Counted from the first letter of the stretch, positions 8,253 to 17,037 are shown. The stretch: 64,000 nucleotides of DNA from Cohaesibacter gelatinilyticus (GCF_900215605.1 NZ_OBEL01000001.1:682001-746000); one strand, 5' to 3'. The notes: generated from the sequence alone by a model not told the origin. Program-made: numbers and translations.

Positions 8253-9644
8253 CTAGTCTTTTGCCAGTGCATTCAGAACCCGAACCCAAGACCGAATGCC
8301 CTTGTGGTAGCTCTCAATGTTATATTTCTCATTGGGTGAATGGATATTGTCATCATCCAATGCAAATCCGATCAGCATGGAATCCATGCCAAGAATGTCC
8401 TTGAATTCTCCAACGATCGGAATAGAACCACCCATACCCATCATCACCGCATCCTTGTTCCATTCATCTTTCAGCGCCTCTGCGCCTTTCTTGAGTGGAG
8501 GGTAATCAGGTGAAAGACTGTGTGCCGGGCCTGCACCGTGGTCAAGAAACTCAACGCTACAATCAGCCGGCACCCGCTCACGAACGAAAGCACGGAAGGC
8601 TTCGCGAATTTTAAGCGGATCCTGCTTGCCAACCAAGCGGCAAGAAACTTTAGCCGAGGCTTTTGAAGCAATCACGGTCTTGAAACCATCACCACTATAG
8701 CCGCCAGTGATACCATTGAATTCGCAGGTGGGGCGAGCATTGACCAATTCATAGACGCTGTAGGCTGTTTCGCCAGCCGGTATCGAAAGACCTATATCAC
8801 CGAGGAAAGCTTGCGCATCAAAGGGCAGGGCATCCCATTGCGCCTTCACTTCTGGTGTCAGCTCTTCAACACCATCATAGAAGCCCGGGATAGTCACGCG
8901 ACCATTTTCATCATGCATGTCTGCAAGGATGTTGGTCAGGATTTTGATCGGGTTGGCTGCAGGCCCACCATACATGCCGGAATGCAAGTCGCGATTTGCT
9001 GCTGTGATTATGATTTCCTCGCCCAAGAGGCCCCGCAGCATGGTGGTTATGCTTGGGGTGGTAGGATCGAACATGCCAGTGTCGCAGACCAGCGCCAGAT
9101 CTCTGGACAGTTCTTCCTTATTCTCATTCAGAAAGGGAACAAGGCTAGGAGAGCCGCTTTCCTCTTCGCCTTCAAAAAGGATGGAAACAGGGATGGGCAA
9201 CTCGCCATTGATCGCTTTATAGGCGCGGCAGGCTTCCATGAAGGTTAGTAGCTGTCCCTTGTCATCGGACGTGCCGCGGCCAGTCATCACTTTGATGCCA
9301 TTTTTCTCGACAATTTGAGGATCAAAGGGATCAGCATCCCACAGCTCAATTGGGTCAATCGGCTGAACATCATAATGGCCATAAAACAGCACATGCGGAC
9401 CGGCTTTGCCTTCATTTCCCTCAGCATGACCAACCACCATAGGATGGCCAGGTGTTACGCGAACATCCGCTGCAATGCCAATTGTGTTCAGCTCGCTTGC
9501 AAGATGATCAGCTGTCTTGCGGCATTCTTCCTGATAAGCTGGATCTGTAGAGATGGATTGAAAGCGCACCAGCTCCTTCATGCGCTCGATGGAAGCATCG
9601 ATATTTTCGTCGACATGAGCCAGAACGGCTTCAATATTGGACAT
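8253..9644 (-). CDS. M20 family metallo-dipeptidase
   Basis: A 463-residue cytoplasmic peptidase of the M20 (DapE/ArgE/carnosinase-like) family, expected to hydrolyse dipeptides using two zinc ions. The metal-site motifs are all present: FYGHYDVQP with His90 and Asp92, GRGTSDDKGQ with bridging Asp127, FEGEEESGS with catalytic Glu160 and ligand Glu161, the CDTG motif, and a late NIHSPNE histidine. The lid/dimerisation domain spans about 215-330 and includes NRDLHSGMYGG. ATG 9644 has AAAGGA upstream. It is convergent with ferritin and shares its terminator. Substrate preference cannot be read from the sequence. Confidence 0.92.
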   Translation of the reverse strand: MSNIEAVLAHVDENIDASIERMKELVRFQSISTDPAYQEECRKTADHLASELNTIGIAADVRVTPGHPMVVGHAEGNEGKAGPHVLFYGHYDVQPIDPIELWDADPFDPQIVEKNGIKVMTGRGTSDDKGQLLTFMEACRAYKAINGELPIPVSILFEGEEESGSPSLVPFLNENKEELSRDLALVCDTGMFDPTTPSITTMLRGLLGEEIIITAANRDLHSGMYGGPAANPIKILTNILADMHDENGRVTIPGFYDGVEELTPEVKAQWDALPFDAQAFLGDIGLSIPAGETAYSVYELVNARPTCEFNGITGGYSGDGFKTVIASKASAKVSCRLVGKQDPLKIREAFRAFVRERVPADCSVEFLDHGAGPAHSLSPDYPPLKKGAEALKDEWNKDAVMMGMGGSIPIVGEFKDILGMDSMLIGFALDDDNIHSPNEKYNIESYHKGIRSWVRVLNALAKD

Positions 9645-9869
9645 GCAAGGATCCTTTGAATGGAGATCAATTGGCAGGAATTGAATATGAGTTGAACTTT
9701 AGCCTAACAGGGTGTTTGAGGCCGTACCAGACCCCAACCAAGGCTTCCACAGACAGGGTGAAAGAGCCAATGTGAGGAAATTTCGTAATGGTCTGGTTCT
9801 TGTAAGGAGCGCAAGTGTTGCAGATCATCAGGAGAGTTTGTCATCAATGCAATGATAGGGGGCGTTACT

Positions 9870-10070
9870 ATGACATCCAAAACTGCTGCCTTACCAGAAC
9901 TGACGCGTGACAATTGCGTCAACGAAACTTGCCCTTGGTCAGGCAAGGCGGTCTCAAGTGATAGCCTGACTTACTATCGTGGGCATGTGGTAGGCTTCTG
10001 CAATCCCGGTTGTAAAGACAAATTCGAAGCGGCAACCGAGGCATTTGATGCGCGCCTTGAGGGCATTTGA
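9870..10070 (+). CDS. Small Cys-rich YHS-like protein
   Basis: A 66-residue protein whose core reads CPWSGKAVSSDSLTYYRG then GFCNPGCKDKF. Four cysteines in CVNETC and CNPGC, with the CPWSGK and F-C-N-P-G-C-K-D-K-F pattern, resemble YHS/TRASH-type metal-binding ribbons. The ATG at 9870 has GGGGG about seven bases upstream; the ATG at 9852 overlaps that site and is less likely. It lies about 290 bases before the sulfide:quinone oxidoreductase gene on the same strand, so a role in sulfur or metal handling is possible, but the sequence does not prove it. Confidence 0.65.
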   Translation: MTSKTAALPELTRDNCVNETCPWSGKAVSSDSLTYYRGHVVGFCNPGCKDKFEAATEAFDARLEGI

Positions 10071-10253
10071 CCGGCCTCAAGCATGCGACCATTATCGCTG
10101 CGTCGATGTGTCATAGCTATAATTGCGTAATTTCGAACTAATTGAATTTAAAATATGATAAAAAGGTCACGAAGATAGATGTGGCCTTTGGGACTGGGGG
10201 GTGCCCATCTGCAAGGGGATCGCATGATCTGTACCCAACCAGATCTTGTCATC

Positions 10254-10272
10254 TTGCGCAAATTTCGCGCAA
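10254..10272. promoter_or_regulatory. Inverted repeat upstream of the sulfide:quinone oxidoreductase gene
   Basis: TTGCGC and GCGCAA are separated by seven AT-rich bases, about 85 bases before the oxidoreductase start codon. This is a plausible operator for a dimeric regulator. It does not match the ATTC-type operator of the BigR/SqrR sulfide sensors as I know it, so the regulator is unknown. Confidence 0.35.
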
Positions 10273-10359
10273 CTGGTCTCTTTGAAATACCCCCGCTCTA
10301 AGCCGTTTCCCAAAAGGCATCCATCTGTCTCGGTTCACTCATGACGAGAAAAGATGATA

Positions 10360-11688
10360 ATGTCCGATTTGAAAGATGAGCTCATTCGCCCCTCTCGGCG
10401 AGATATGCTCAAATTGGCTGCAGGGTCTGGTTTATTAGCCAGTGTTGCTGCCCATTCTGGTGCGAGAGCGCAGACGAAAACCAAAGCCCATATCGTGATT
10501 GTCGGGGCGGGTGCCGCAGGGCTTGCTGCCGCCAATCGTTTGGCAAAGCGTCTCGATGGCGTGAAAATCACCCTGATTGACGCCCGTAAGCGCCATCTCT
10601 ACCAGCCAGGTTTTACACTGATCGCGGCAGGGCTCAAGCCAGCCAACTACTCGGTTTCAGCAACGAAGGATTGGTTGCCCAATGGTGCAGAACTGATTGA
10701 AGAGGCTGTCGCTGAGTTCGATCCGGATGCCAACAAGGTGATCACCACCTCCGGTAAATCAATATCCTATGATTATCTGCTGGTTACTGCTGGTCTGAAA
10801 CTGGATTTTGATGCAATTGAAGGCTTCGAACGTAACCTTATTGGCAAGAATGGTATCGGTGCTGTCTATGCGGGTCCGGAAGAGGCGGAAGCCACTTGGC
10901 GTGAGATGGATCGATTTACCGACACAGGTGGTATAGGTCTCTTCTATCGTCCGGCAACCGAGATGAAATGTGCCGGAGCACCACTGAAATATACGTTCCT
11001 GACCGATGACCGTGCACGCCGCAAAGGTAACCGTAGCAAGATCGAAGTGCATTATTGCGCTCACGGGAAATCCTTCTTTTCAGTGCCGATCGTCAATGAG
11101 AAGGTTCGTATGCTGTTTGAAGATCGAGATGTAAAATCGGTCTATCATCACGTGCTCAAGGCCATTGATCCCGGAAAGAAAATCTGCACCTTCTCCACTC
11201 CGGACGGAGATCAGGAGATGCCATATGATTTCACAAACGTGATTCCGCCAATGCGGGCTCCTGATGCAGTTCGTACCTCTCCCTTGGCTTGGCAAACAGG
11301 CAAATGGGCAGCAGACGGTTTTGTTGAGGTAGATAAATATAATCTGCGCCATGTGCGCTATTCCAATGTCTGGGCCATAGGTGATGTTGCGGGTGTTCCG
11401 AAAGGGAAAACTGCTGCGTCTGTAAAATGGCAGGTGCCAGTGGCGGTGGACCATTTGGTGGCCGATGTCGAAGGTAGGACCTCTGAGGAAGTTTACAATG
11501 GCTACACTTCTTGTCCGCTGATTACCAGGATCGGCCGGGCGATGCTGGTCGAGTTTGATTACAAGAACAACCTGACACCCTCCTTTCCTGGTGTAATTGC
11601 ACCATTGGAAGAGCTTTGGATCTCCTGGTTGATGAAAGAAATTGCTCTCAAGGCCACTTATCTGGCCATGGTAAGGGGCCGGGCCTAA
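10360..11688 (+). CDS. Sulfide:quinone oxidoreductase-like flavoprotein with Tat signal
   Basis: A 442-residue FAD protein expected to oxidise sulfide and pass electrons to quinone. The N-terminus carries RRDMLKLAAG and a hydrophobic stretch ending AHSGARAQ, a twin-arginine signal, so the folded flavoprotein should be exported. The FAD-binding GAGAAGLAAANR follows at about 49-60. The two redox cysteine regions match the mitochondrial SQRDL-like type: EMKCAGAPLKYTFL and TSCPLITRIGRAMLVEFDY. A C-terminal amphipathic part may seat it on the membrane. A DUF5368 membrane protein gene follows after 23 bases, probably in the same operon. Flavocytochrome c-like sulfide dehydrogenase is the main alternative, but the cysteine context favours the quinone enzyme. 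Confidence 0.85.
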   Translation: MSDLKDELIRPSRRDMLKLAAGSGLLASVAAHSGARAQTKTKAHIVIVGAGAAGLAAANRLAKRLDGVKITLIDARKRHLYQPGFTLIAAGLKPANYSVSATKDWLPNGAELIEEAVAEFDPDANKVITTSGKSISYDYLLVTAGLKLDFDAIEGFERNLIGKNGIGAVYAGPEEAEATWREMDRFTDTGGIGLFYRPATEMKCAGAPLKYTFLTDDRARRKGNRSKIEVHYCAHGKSFFSVPIVNEKVRMLFEDRDVKSVYHHVLKAIDPGKKICTFSTPDGDQEMPYDFTNVIPPMRAPDAVRTSPLAWQTGKWAADGFVEVDKYNLRHVRYSNVWAIGDVAGVPKGKTAASVKWQVPVAVDHLVADVEGRTSEEVYNGYTSCPLITRIGRAMLVEFDYKNNLTPSFPGVIAPLEELWISWLMKEIALKATYLAMVRGRA

Positions 11689-11711
11689 GGCCGGAGTAAG
11701 GAAACATTGCT

Positions 11712-12077
11712 ATGAAAGAATTGACATTTTCCACTATGCTGGCTGTGTTTGAAGAGGTCTTCGGTATAGGCTTGTTCTGGGGTATGGTTGTGCTGGCGAT
11801 CTTTGGATTGTTGGCTTTTCTGTTCGTGTTGATGCGCGAAAAAACAGTTGTATCAGCCCGCTTCCTGCGTTCCGAGATTATTGGTTTGATCGGTGGCTTT
11901 TTGGCCATCTGGTTTGTGCAGACCATTACTTCATCCGGTTATTCCGATATCGGAGGACCAATAGATCTGATTATTTTGTTTATGATCTGGTTGGCGGGTG
12001 CCATTGGAACAGTGATGGCAGCCTACACGGTGCAGGGGCTCTTTTTGTCTCATCAGAAGGGCAATGAAACAAAGTGA
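11712..12077 (+). CDS. DUF5368 small membrane protein
   Basis: A 121-residue integral membrane protein with three hydrophobic helices, at about 18-40, 55-70 and 82-110, and a charged MREKTVVSARFLRSE loop between the first two. It matches my memory of DUF5368 proteins, which have no known function. It follows the sulfide:quinone oxidoreductase gene closely on the same strand, so it may help anchor that flavoprotein or mediate its electron transfer. That role is inferred from context only. Confidence 0.7.
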   Translation: MKELTFSTMLAVFEEVFGIGLFWGMVVLAIFGLLAFLFVLMREKTVVSARFLRSEIIGLIGGFLAIWFVQTITSSGYSDIGGPIDLIILFMIWLAGAIGTVMAAYTVQGLFLSHQKGNETK

Positions 12078-12162
12078 CGAAGAGGTGGATAGTGTAAGCT
12101 TCCTCTCTTCAAAACAGTGAAAGGCTGGCAAAGAAATGAGGATCGTTGTCAGTCTTTTGAAG

Positions 12163-12204
12163 TTTTCCCTGACGTAACGGAAAATAGCGACATTGACCGG
12201 TCAA
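12163..12204. promoter_or_regulatory. Two inverted repeats upstream of an orphan luxR
   Basis: TTTTCC (12163-12168) and GGAAAA (12179-12184) are separated by ten bases. They are followed by the perfect 12-base palindrome TTGACCGGTCAA (12193-12204), about 75 bases before the regulator's start. Either could be an autoregulatory operator. Confidence 0.35.
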
Positions 12205-12279
12205 ACCTACTTGCATTAGGCCATAGACTCTGCCTCTACTGATCTTGGACTAGCGCTCCAGTAAGGTGGGATAGTGGGT

Positions 12280-13002
12280 ATGCTGAAAAGCAAGATAATT
12301 GGGTTTATCGACACCTTGAATTCAGCGCAAACGGAAGAAGAAATTTGGAAGGTAACAGAGAACTTCTTTCAAAATCGCGGTTTTGAGCGTGTTGTATATA
12401 TGGACCTGCAGCCAGGTCGCCATGTAATGCACACCAATCTTCCTGATTGGTGGATGAGCTATTATCTGGCGGAGGGTTATGCAGAGCATGATGCGATCTT
12501 TGACTATTGCGGCTCTTCTTGTCAGCCGCAGGTCATTGGTCGGGAATTCTTGAATGAAAAGTTTCGGAACTTCACACCGATCCAAAGAAAGATCATTGAA
12601 GAAGCGGGAGATGCGGGCACCGTTGCGGGATTTATCTCCACGGTAAGGCCAATGGGTGATGATGGTATCGCTTGTTGGGCCGCCGCAGGTGATATGACCA
12701 AAGAGGATCTGCGCAGGATATGGCAGGAGAGCGGTGAAATCCTCAACTTGGTGACACATCTGTCCTACAACGCCATGCAAGCAAGAATAGGCTTTTCTGC
12801 GACACCTGAGCTTAGTGCTATCGAACGAAAGGTTATGCAGCAGCTGGCGAGCGGTTTCTCGCCAAAAGAAATTGCCTTGCGTATCAGCTTCAAGCCGGAA
12901 GAGGTCAATTACCATCTGGCAATGGCACAGCAGAAAATGGCCAATCAATCCAAGAACGGGGAATTGGCCAAAGTCTTCGCCAAAAGGGTGATTGGGTTTT
13001 GA
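12280..13002 (+). CDS. LuxR-type regulator with autoinducer-binding domain (no luxI partner)
   Basis: A 240-residue protein. Residues about 15-160 resemble the acyl-homoserine-lactone-binding domain: the LPDWWMSYYLAEGYAEHDAI block has the spacing of the conserved W, Y and D residues of LuxR/TraR. Residues about 178-235 form a LuxR-like helix-turn-helix, although the usual TXREXEVL signature has drifted to LSAIERKVMQQLASG. No luxI synthase gene exists in the window, so this is an orphan (solo) receptor that may sense foreign or non-AHL ligands. I chose ATG 12280 over GTG 12274 because AAGGTGGG is better spaced to it. It ends eight bases from the convergent receiver gene. Confidence 0.8.
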   Translation: MLKSKIIGFIDTLNSAQTEEEIWKVTENFFQNRGFERVVYMDLQPGRHVMHTNLPDWWMSYYLAEGYAEHDAIFDYCGSSCQPQVIGREFLNEKFRNFTPIQRKIIEEAGDAGTVAGFISTVRPMGDDGIACWAAAGDMTKEDLRRIWQESGEILNLVTHLSYNAMQARIGFSATPELSAIERKVMQQLASGFSPKEIALRISFKPEEVNYHLAMAQQKMANQSKNGELAKVFAKRVIGF

Positions 13003-13010
13003 TTGAGTAG

Positions 13011-13805
13011 TTAGAGAAAAAAGACTTCCTCATCGGCGGATGCTCCGGAGCGACCGGGAGCAGTGCCTGCATCGAAGTTGTCATCAGTAAGGCTGGCCTC
13101 TTCTTCTGCCCAAGCCTCATCCAGACGGTCCTCCTTGGATTGAGCGTCGGAAGGTGCTGCTGGCGCTTTCCGTATTGTTCTTTCAGGCTGATCAGGCATG
13201 GCAGAAAGGCCTTCGGCAGCATTGGAAATGGAGTCGGTAGCTAAGCTGTCTTGCGCTTCATTTCTTTGTTGAGGAATGGGAGAAGCATCATTGCGTGCCT
13301 GTTTGGCTTGTAATGCAGGATCATCCGCAGCATCTGGCAAGGCGGGTAGATCTTTTTCTTCTTTTTTGACCGGTATAGACCATCCCAATTCCTCATCAGT
13401 AGGTGGAATATAGCGGGCTGCCAATTCCAGGTGTTTCCGCACCGTATCGGTAGAGGCAGGCAGAATAACCAGTGATGCAAATCCAAGGCGTCGCGCATTC
13501 AGAACATCTGCAGCAGTTGCCTTTTTGGAACACAGGATAAGACAGACGCCGCGACCACCTGCAAATTCTACTCCACGTGACGGGATGAGGACGTTGGCAA
13601 TTCCAGCAGCACCATAAGATTCATCAACAAAAACAACGTCGGCCTGACCTGAACCAATGAAATGAGCCGCCTGCTTGATATCTTCCATGGAAGTAGGGTG
13701 ATTGATCCCGCAGTTTTTCAGCAGATCAGCCCATAACTTGCTGTCATGGCGGCGGGGCGCAACGATCAAAACACTTAAATCTTTGACTGCCTTAAGGCGA
13801 CGCAT
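13011..13805 (-). CDS. Degenerate receiver-like protein with acidic-hydrophobic C-terminus
   Basis: A 264-residue protein. Residues about 7-120 have the alternating beta-alpha pattern of a response-regulator receiver (LSVLIVAPRRHDSKLW, VVFVDESYG, LGFASLVILPAS), but the acidic pair after strand 1 is missing (APRRHD), so phosphorylation is doubtful. Residues about 140-250 are low-complexity, acidic and proline-rich. The protein ends SADEEVFFL, reminiscent of DDDAFLI in the 1.4-kb receiver protein. A hairpin with a U-tract abuts an upstream ATG at 13889, so I prefer the ATG at 13805, which has GTGGGG upstream and begins just before the domain. The function is unknown; a scaffold or signalling adaptor seems likely. 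Confidence 0.65.
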   Translation of the reverse strand: MRRLKAVKDLSVLIVAPRRHDSKLWADLLKNCGINHPTSMEDIKQAAHFIGSGQADVVFVDESYGAAGIANVLIPSRGVEFAGGRGVCLILCSKKATAADVLNARRLGFASLVILPASTDTVRKHLELAARYIPPTDEELGWSIPVKKEEKDLPALPDAADDPALQAKQARNDASPIPQQRNEAQDSLATDSISNAAEGLSAMPDQPERTIRKAPAAPSDAQSKEDRLDEAWAEEEASLTDDNFDAGTAPGRSGASADEEVFFL

Positions 13806-13888
13806 GAGCAATGCCCCACTTGTTTGACCAGCGATAGATGCACCACTTCTGACCCTGGTTTCTTTTGTATGCCTGAGAGCGCCTTTCA

Positions 13889-13921
13889 TAAAAGAAAAGG
13901 CCGGTCCTAACAGACCGACCC
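13889..13921 (-). terminator. Terminator after the HerA-like gene
   Basis: GGCCGGTC (13899-13906) pairs with GACCGACC (13913-13920). On the minus strand the stem is followed by TTTTCTTTT. It lies between the HerA-like gene and the degenerate receiver gene, and it argues against the receiver gene starting at 13889. Confidence 0.6.
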
Positions 13922-14000
13922 ATCATCCATGATATTTCCTTGCAATAGGTAAAAGTACAAATTGCATTTAATCTAAGGTAAACAAAATCTTACCGTTATA

Positions 14001-15593
14001 TTAGAAACCACGCTTGAGACTTCCAAGAATACCTCTCACCAATGCTTTGCCCAAAGATGTGGCCACCGAACGAGCAACCGACTTCATCGCTGCTTCTGCC
14101 ACGCTCTGCCGATTGGAGTTGCGTCTGCGGGTTGATTTGCGGCGGGAGGAGCGAGTGGGGCGATCATCGCGACCAAAGTCAGGCAGAGTGAAGCCCGTGC
14201 GTCCTTTACGCATGCGGCCCTTGTCCTCGCGTTGGCGGTCTTCCTCGGCACGCTGCTCTTCTTCTCGACGAGCCTTTTCCTCAGCTCGTTCTTTCAGGAC
14301 TTCAAATGCACTTTCTCGGTCTTTTGGCTCATCATAAACGCCATAGACAGGACTGTTTTGGATGATTTCTTTTCGCTCAGCCTTGGTGAGAGGGCCAAGG
14401 CGAGAGCTTGGAGGGCGGATCAAGGTCTGCTGAACAATGGATGGTACACCCTTTTTCATCAGGGTTGAGACCAAAGCCTCTCCGACGCCCATCGCCATGA
14501 TGGTCTCGCGGGTATTCAGGCCCGGATTTGGGCGGAAAGTTTCAGCAGCGACACGAACAGCTTTCTGATCACGCGGTGTAAAGGCACGCAGGGCATGTTG
14601 AATCCGGTTTCCCAGTTGTGAAAGAACGCCATCAGGAATATCAATCGGGTTCTGGGTTACGAAATAGACACCGACGCCCTTGGAGCGGATCAATTTGACC
14701 ACTTGCTCGACTTTCTCAACCAGGATTTTGGGGGCATCATCGAAGAGCAGATGTGCTTCGTCAAAAAAGAAGACTAGACGTGGACGATCTCTGTCGCCAA
14801 CTTCAGGCAATTCTTCGAATAGTTCAGACAAAAGCCAAAGCAGGAAGGTGGCATAAAGGCGAGGGGACTGCATCAGTTTGTCTGCCGCCAGTACATTGAC
14901 CATTCCACGACCATCACGTGTCGTACGCATCAGGTCCATGATATCCAGAGCTGCTTCCCCGAAAAAATGTTCGGCACCCTGTTGTTCAAGGACCAGCAAT
15001 TGTCGCTGAATTGCCCCGATGGAAGCTGTGGAGACGTTGCCATAGGCGGTGCTCAGTTCTTTCCGGCGCTCTTCCATATTCACCAGAAGCGCGCGCAGAT
15101 CTTTCAGATCCAACAGCAACAAACCTTCATCGTCGGCCAGTTTGAAGGCTATGTTCAATACGCCTTCTTGTGTAGCATTCAAATCCATCAGACGAGATAA
15201 CAACAAGGGACCCATATCGGAAATGGTCGTGCGGATGGGATGACCCTGTTCGCCGAAAAGATCCCAGAAGATGGCGGGCATGGCTTCATATTTATAGTCA
15301 TCGGTAAAGCCGATGGTTTCTGCGCGTTTGGCAAGGAAATCCTTTGGTTCACCCGCTACGGCCAGACCGGACAAATCACCCTTGACGTCCGCACAAAAAA
15401 CCGGAACCCCAGCAGCAGAAAATCCTTCAGTCAGGATTTGAAGTGAGACGGTCTTGCCTGTGCCTGTAGCACCTGCGATCAAGCCATGTCGGTTTGCCAG
15501 TTTGAGATTGAGATATTCTCCCTGACTGGATTGGTTGCCATCTTTATCGGTAAGGAAACTTGTCCCCAAATAGACTTGTCCGTCTTTAAGCAT
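14001..15593 (-). CDS. HerA-like ATPase (DUF853, YjgR family)
   Basis: A 530-residue P-loop ATPase of the HerA/FtsK superfamily. Walker A is GATGTGKT at 41-48 and Walker B is LVFFFDEAH; a conserved FVTQNP sensor segment follows. Family members (E. coli YjgR) are poorly characterised and probably move DNA or protein. From about residue 430 onward the tail is a charged coiled-coil-like stretch ([20 protein letters not shown]) followed by an Arg/Ser-rich part, both likely nucleic-acid or membrane contacts. I chose ATG 15593 (GAGGGCGG upstream) over the codon at 15620, which overlaps that site. No nuclease partner such as NurA is adjacent, so this is not the defence-type HerA pair. Confidence 0.85.
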   Translation of the reverse strand: MLKDGQVYLGTSFLTDKDGNQSSQGEYLNLKLANRHGLIAGATGTGKTVSLQILTEGFSAAGVPVFCADVKGDLSGLAVAGEPKDFLAKRAETIGFTDDYKYEAMPAIFWDLFGEQGHPIRTTISDMGPLLLSRLMDLNATQEGVLNIAFKLADDEGLLLLDLKDLRALLVNMEERRKELSTAYGNVSTASIGAIQRQLLVLEQQGAEHFFGEAALDIMDLMRTTRDGRGMVNVLAADKLMQSPRLYATFLLWLLSELFEELPEVGDRDRPRLVFFFDEAHLLFDDAPKILVEKVEQVVKLIRSKGVGVYFVTQNPIDIPDGVLSQLGNRIQHALRAFTPRDQKAVRVAAETFRPNPGLNTRETIMAMGVGEALVSTLMKKGVPSIVQQTLIRPPSSRLGPLTKAERKEIIQNSPVYGVYDEPKDRESAFEVLKERAEEKARREEEQRAEEDRQREDKGRMRKGRTGFTLPDFGRDDRPTRSSRRKSTRRRNSNRQSVAEAAMKSVARSVATSLGKALVRGILGSLKRGF

Positions 15594-15967
15594 TCCGCCC
15601 TCTATTCTTTTCTCGCACAACCAAATGACTTCTATTCGCCCATCTTCTGATTTGAAGACTGTCGCCCCTTACAAATCAAATGCGTCCAAAAGCCCTTCCC
15701 ATCCAATAAACAATGCTGTCGATGATGCCTTATTTTCTTGCTCATTCACACTGTGTTCAGGCATCATTGATTAGAAAAAAACAAGTTATACAAGTCTTTT
15801 CAAGGCAGAAATCGATCTATGGAAGCACTGACAAGCAAATGATACGCTAGGGTAGATATCATAAAAGTGCTATGAGAGATTGCCAAAGCAAAGATCATAG
15901 GTTGTCACCTTTGCTGCCAGGTGGAAAACTGCTTGAAAGCAAGAAAGAACCGAATCGGGAGACGATT
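15594..15967. other. Intergenic region between divergent HerA-like and DUF2267 genes
   Basis: No gene is seen in these 374 bases. They must hold two divergent promoters. An 8-base inverted repeat, ATGATGCC (15722-15729) and GGCATCAT (15760-15767), stands near the middle, possibly a bipartite operator. The upstream ATG at 15872 in frame with the DUF2267 gene lacks a ribosome binding site. Confidence 0.5.
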
Positions 15968-16357
15968 ATGGACGAGATTATTGAACGTATTGCCTCGGCT
16001 GCTGGCATTTCACCTGACATCGCCAAAACCGCAGTGCAGATCATCCTCAAATTCCTGAACAAGGAAGCACCCGATGACAAAATGAGCATTCTGTTCGATG
16101 CTTTACCTGGTGCCAGCGATCTGGTGTCAGAGGACGAGGGCTCCAGTGGCGGAGGCTTGCTGGGAGGTTTGATGGGCTCAATGGGCGGTATGGGCGGTGC
16201 CATGGCGGCTATGAATGAGCTGAACTCTGCGGGCCTCGACATGGGTCAGGTTCAGTCGGTGGCGTCCGAGTTGATTGGAGCAGCCAAAGAAAGCGTAGGT
16301 GAAGAAGTGGTCGATGAGATCGTGTCTTCAGTTCCTGGTCTTAACCAAATTATCTAA
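15968..16357 (+). CDS. DUF2267-like helical protein
   Basis: A 129-residue cytoplasmic protein made of an N-terminal helical pair (MDEIIERIASAAGISPDIA), a Gly/Met-rich flexible centre (GGGLLGGLMGSMGGMGG) and a C-terminal helical part ending VDEIVSSVPGLNQII. This layout matches rhizobial DUF2267-type proteins, which have no known activity. ATG 15968 has GGGAG six bases upstream. A terminator hairpin follows at once, and the DUF4332 gene comes next on the same strand with its own strong ribosome binding site. Confidence 0.65.
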   Translation: MDEIIERIASAAGISPDIAKTAVQIILKFLNKEAPDDKMSILFDALPGASDLVSEDEGSSGGGLLGGLMGSMGGMGGAMAAMNELNSAGLDMGQVQSVASELIGAAKESVGEEVVDEIVSSVPGLNQII

Positions 16358-16367
16358 TCCATTCTAG

Positions 16368-16392
16368 AAAGCGGCCTGATGGTCGCTTTTTT
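16368..16392 (+). terminator. Terminator after the DUF2267-like gene
   Basis: AAAGCGGCC (16368-16376) pairs with GGTCGCTTT (16381-16389) with one G-U pair, followed by a T run. Confidence 0.75.
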
Positions 16393-16445
16393 ATTTGAAA
16401 TCCGGCCCTGTCGCATATGGGCTGTTCGTCGTAAAGGAGGAACGA

Positions 16446-16856
16446 ATGTCATCTTATCCGATCGCAAAAATCGAAGGTATTGGCCCGACTTATGCGGAGA
16501 AACTAAAAACTGTTGGAATTTCCAATACCGGAGCTTATCTGGAAAAAGCCAAAGATCCTGCAGGTCGAAAGGCGCTGGAAAAAGAGACCGGCATTGACCA
16601 TAAGCGTATTCTGAAATGGGCCAATATGGCCGATCTGATGCGGATTAATGGTGTCGGTGAAGAATATTCCGAGCTTCTGGAAGCTGCTGGCGTGGATACG
16701 GTCAAGGAATTGCGCAATCGCAATGCCGCAAATCTGACTGTTGCCATGAAAGAAGCCAATGATGAGAAGAAGCTTGTGCGTCAGGTTCCAGCACAGGGCA
16801 ATGTCGAAAAGTGGGTTGCCGAGGCAAAAGAACTGACGCCAATGATGACATACTAA
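16446..16856 (+). CDS. DUF4332 helix-hairpin-helix protein
   Basis: A 136-residue protein built of two helix-hairpin-helix-like repeats: IEGIGPTYAEKLKTVGI at 8-24 and MRINGVGEEYSELLEAAGV at about 64-82. This is the DUF4332 pattern, related to the DNA- or protein-binding HhH modules in DNA repair proteins and some ribosomal L21-like fusions. It has no catalytic domain and no signal peptide. The start is decided by a near-perfect AAAGGAGG six bases before ATG 16446. Its own role is unknown; non-specific DNA contact is the usual function of the fold. A strong terminator follows. Confidence 0.8.
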   Translation: MSSYPIAKIEGIGPTYAEKLKTVGISNTGAYLEKAKDPAGRKALEKETGIDHKRILKWANMADLMRINGVGEEYSELLEAAGVDTVKELRNRNAANLTVAMKEANDEKKLVRQVPAQGNVEKWVAEAKELTPMMTY

Positions 16857-16900
16857 GCCATGAAGAGCTGGCTAGTGTGTCAGACAATGGTGGACTGAAT

Positions 16901-16935
16901 AAGGGCTCTTGCCAATTGCCGGCAAGGGCCCTTTT
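16901..16935 (+). terminator. Strong terminator after the DUF4332 gene
   Basis: AAGGGCTCTTGCC (16901-16913) pairs with GGCAAGGGCCCTT (16921-16933) with one internal mismatch, followed by TTGTTTG. Confidence 0.8.
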
Positions 16936-17037
16936 GTTTGGCCGAACTTGGTCATACAACCAATTCTGATAGAATGGACACCCATTCATTTGCAATATCA
17001 TACCGACGTAAGCCAACCATCGATAATGCGGGGAGGA

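Noticed and set aside
12322-12948. A 208-codon minus-strand frame opposite the orphan luxR
   Set aside because: The luxR protein on the plus strand shows clear autoinducer-domain motifs; the antisense frame has none.
14001-15593. A HerA-NurA or other HerA-type defence module
   Set aside because: The ATPase is of the DUF853/YjgR type, ends in a basic tail, and has no nuclease, SIR2 or other effector gene beside it.
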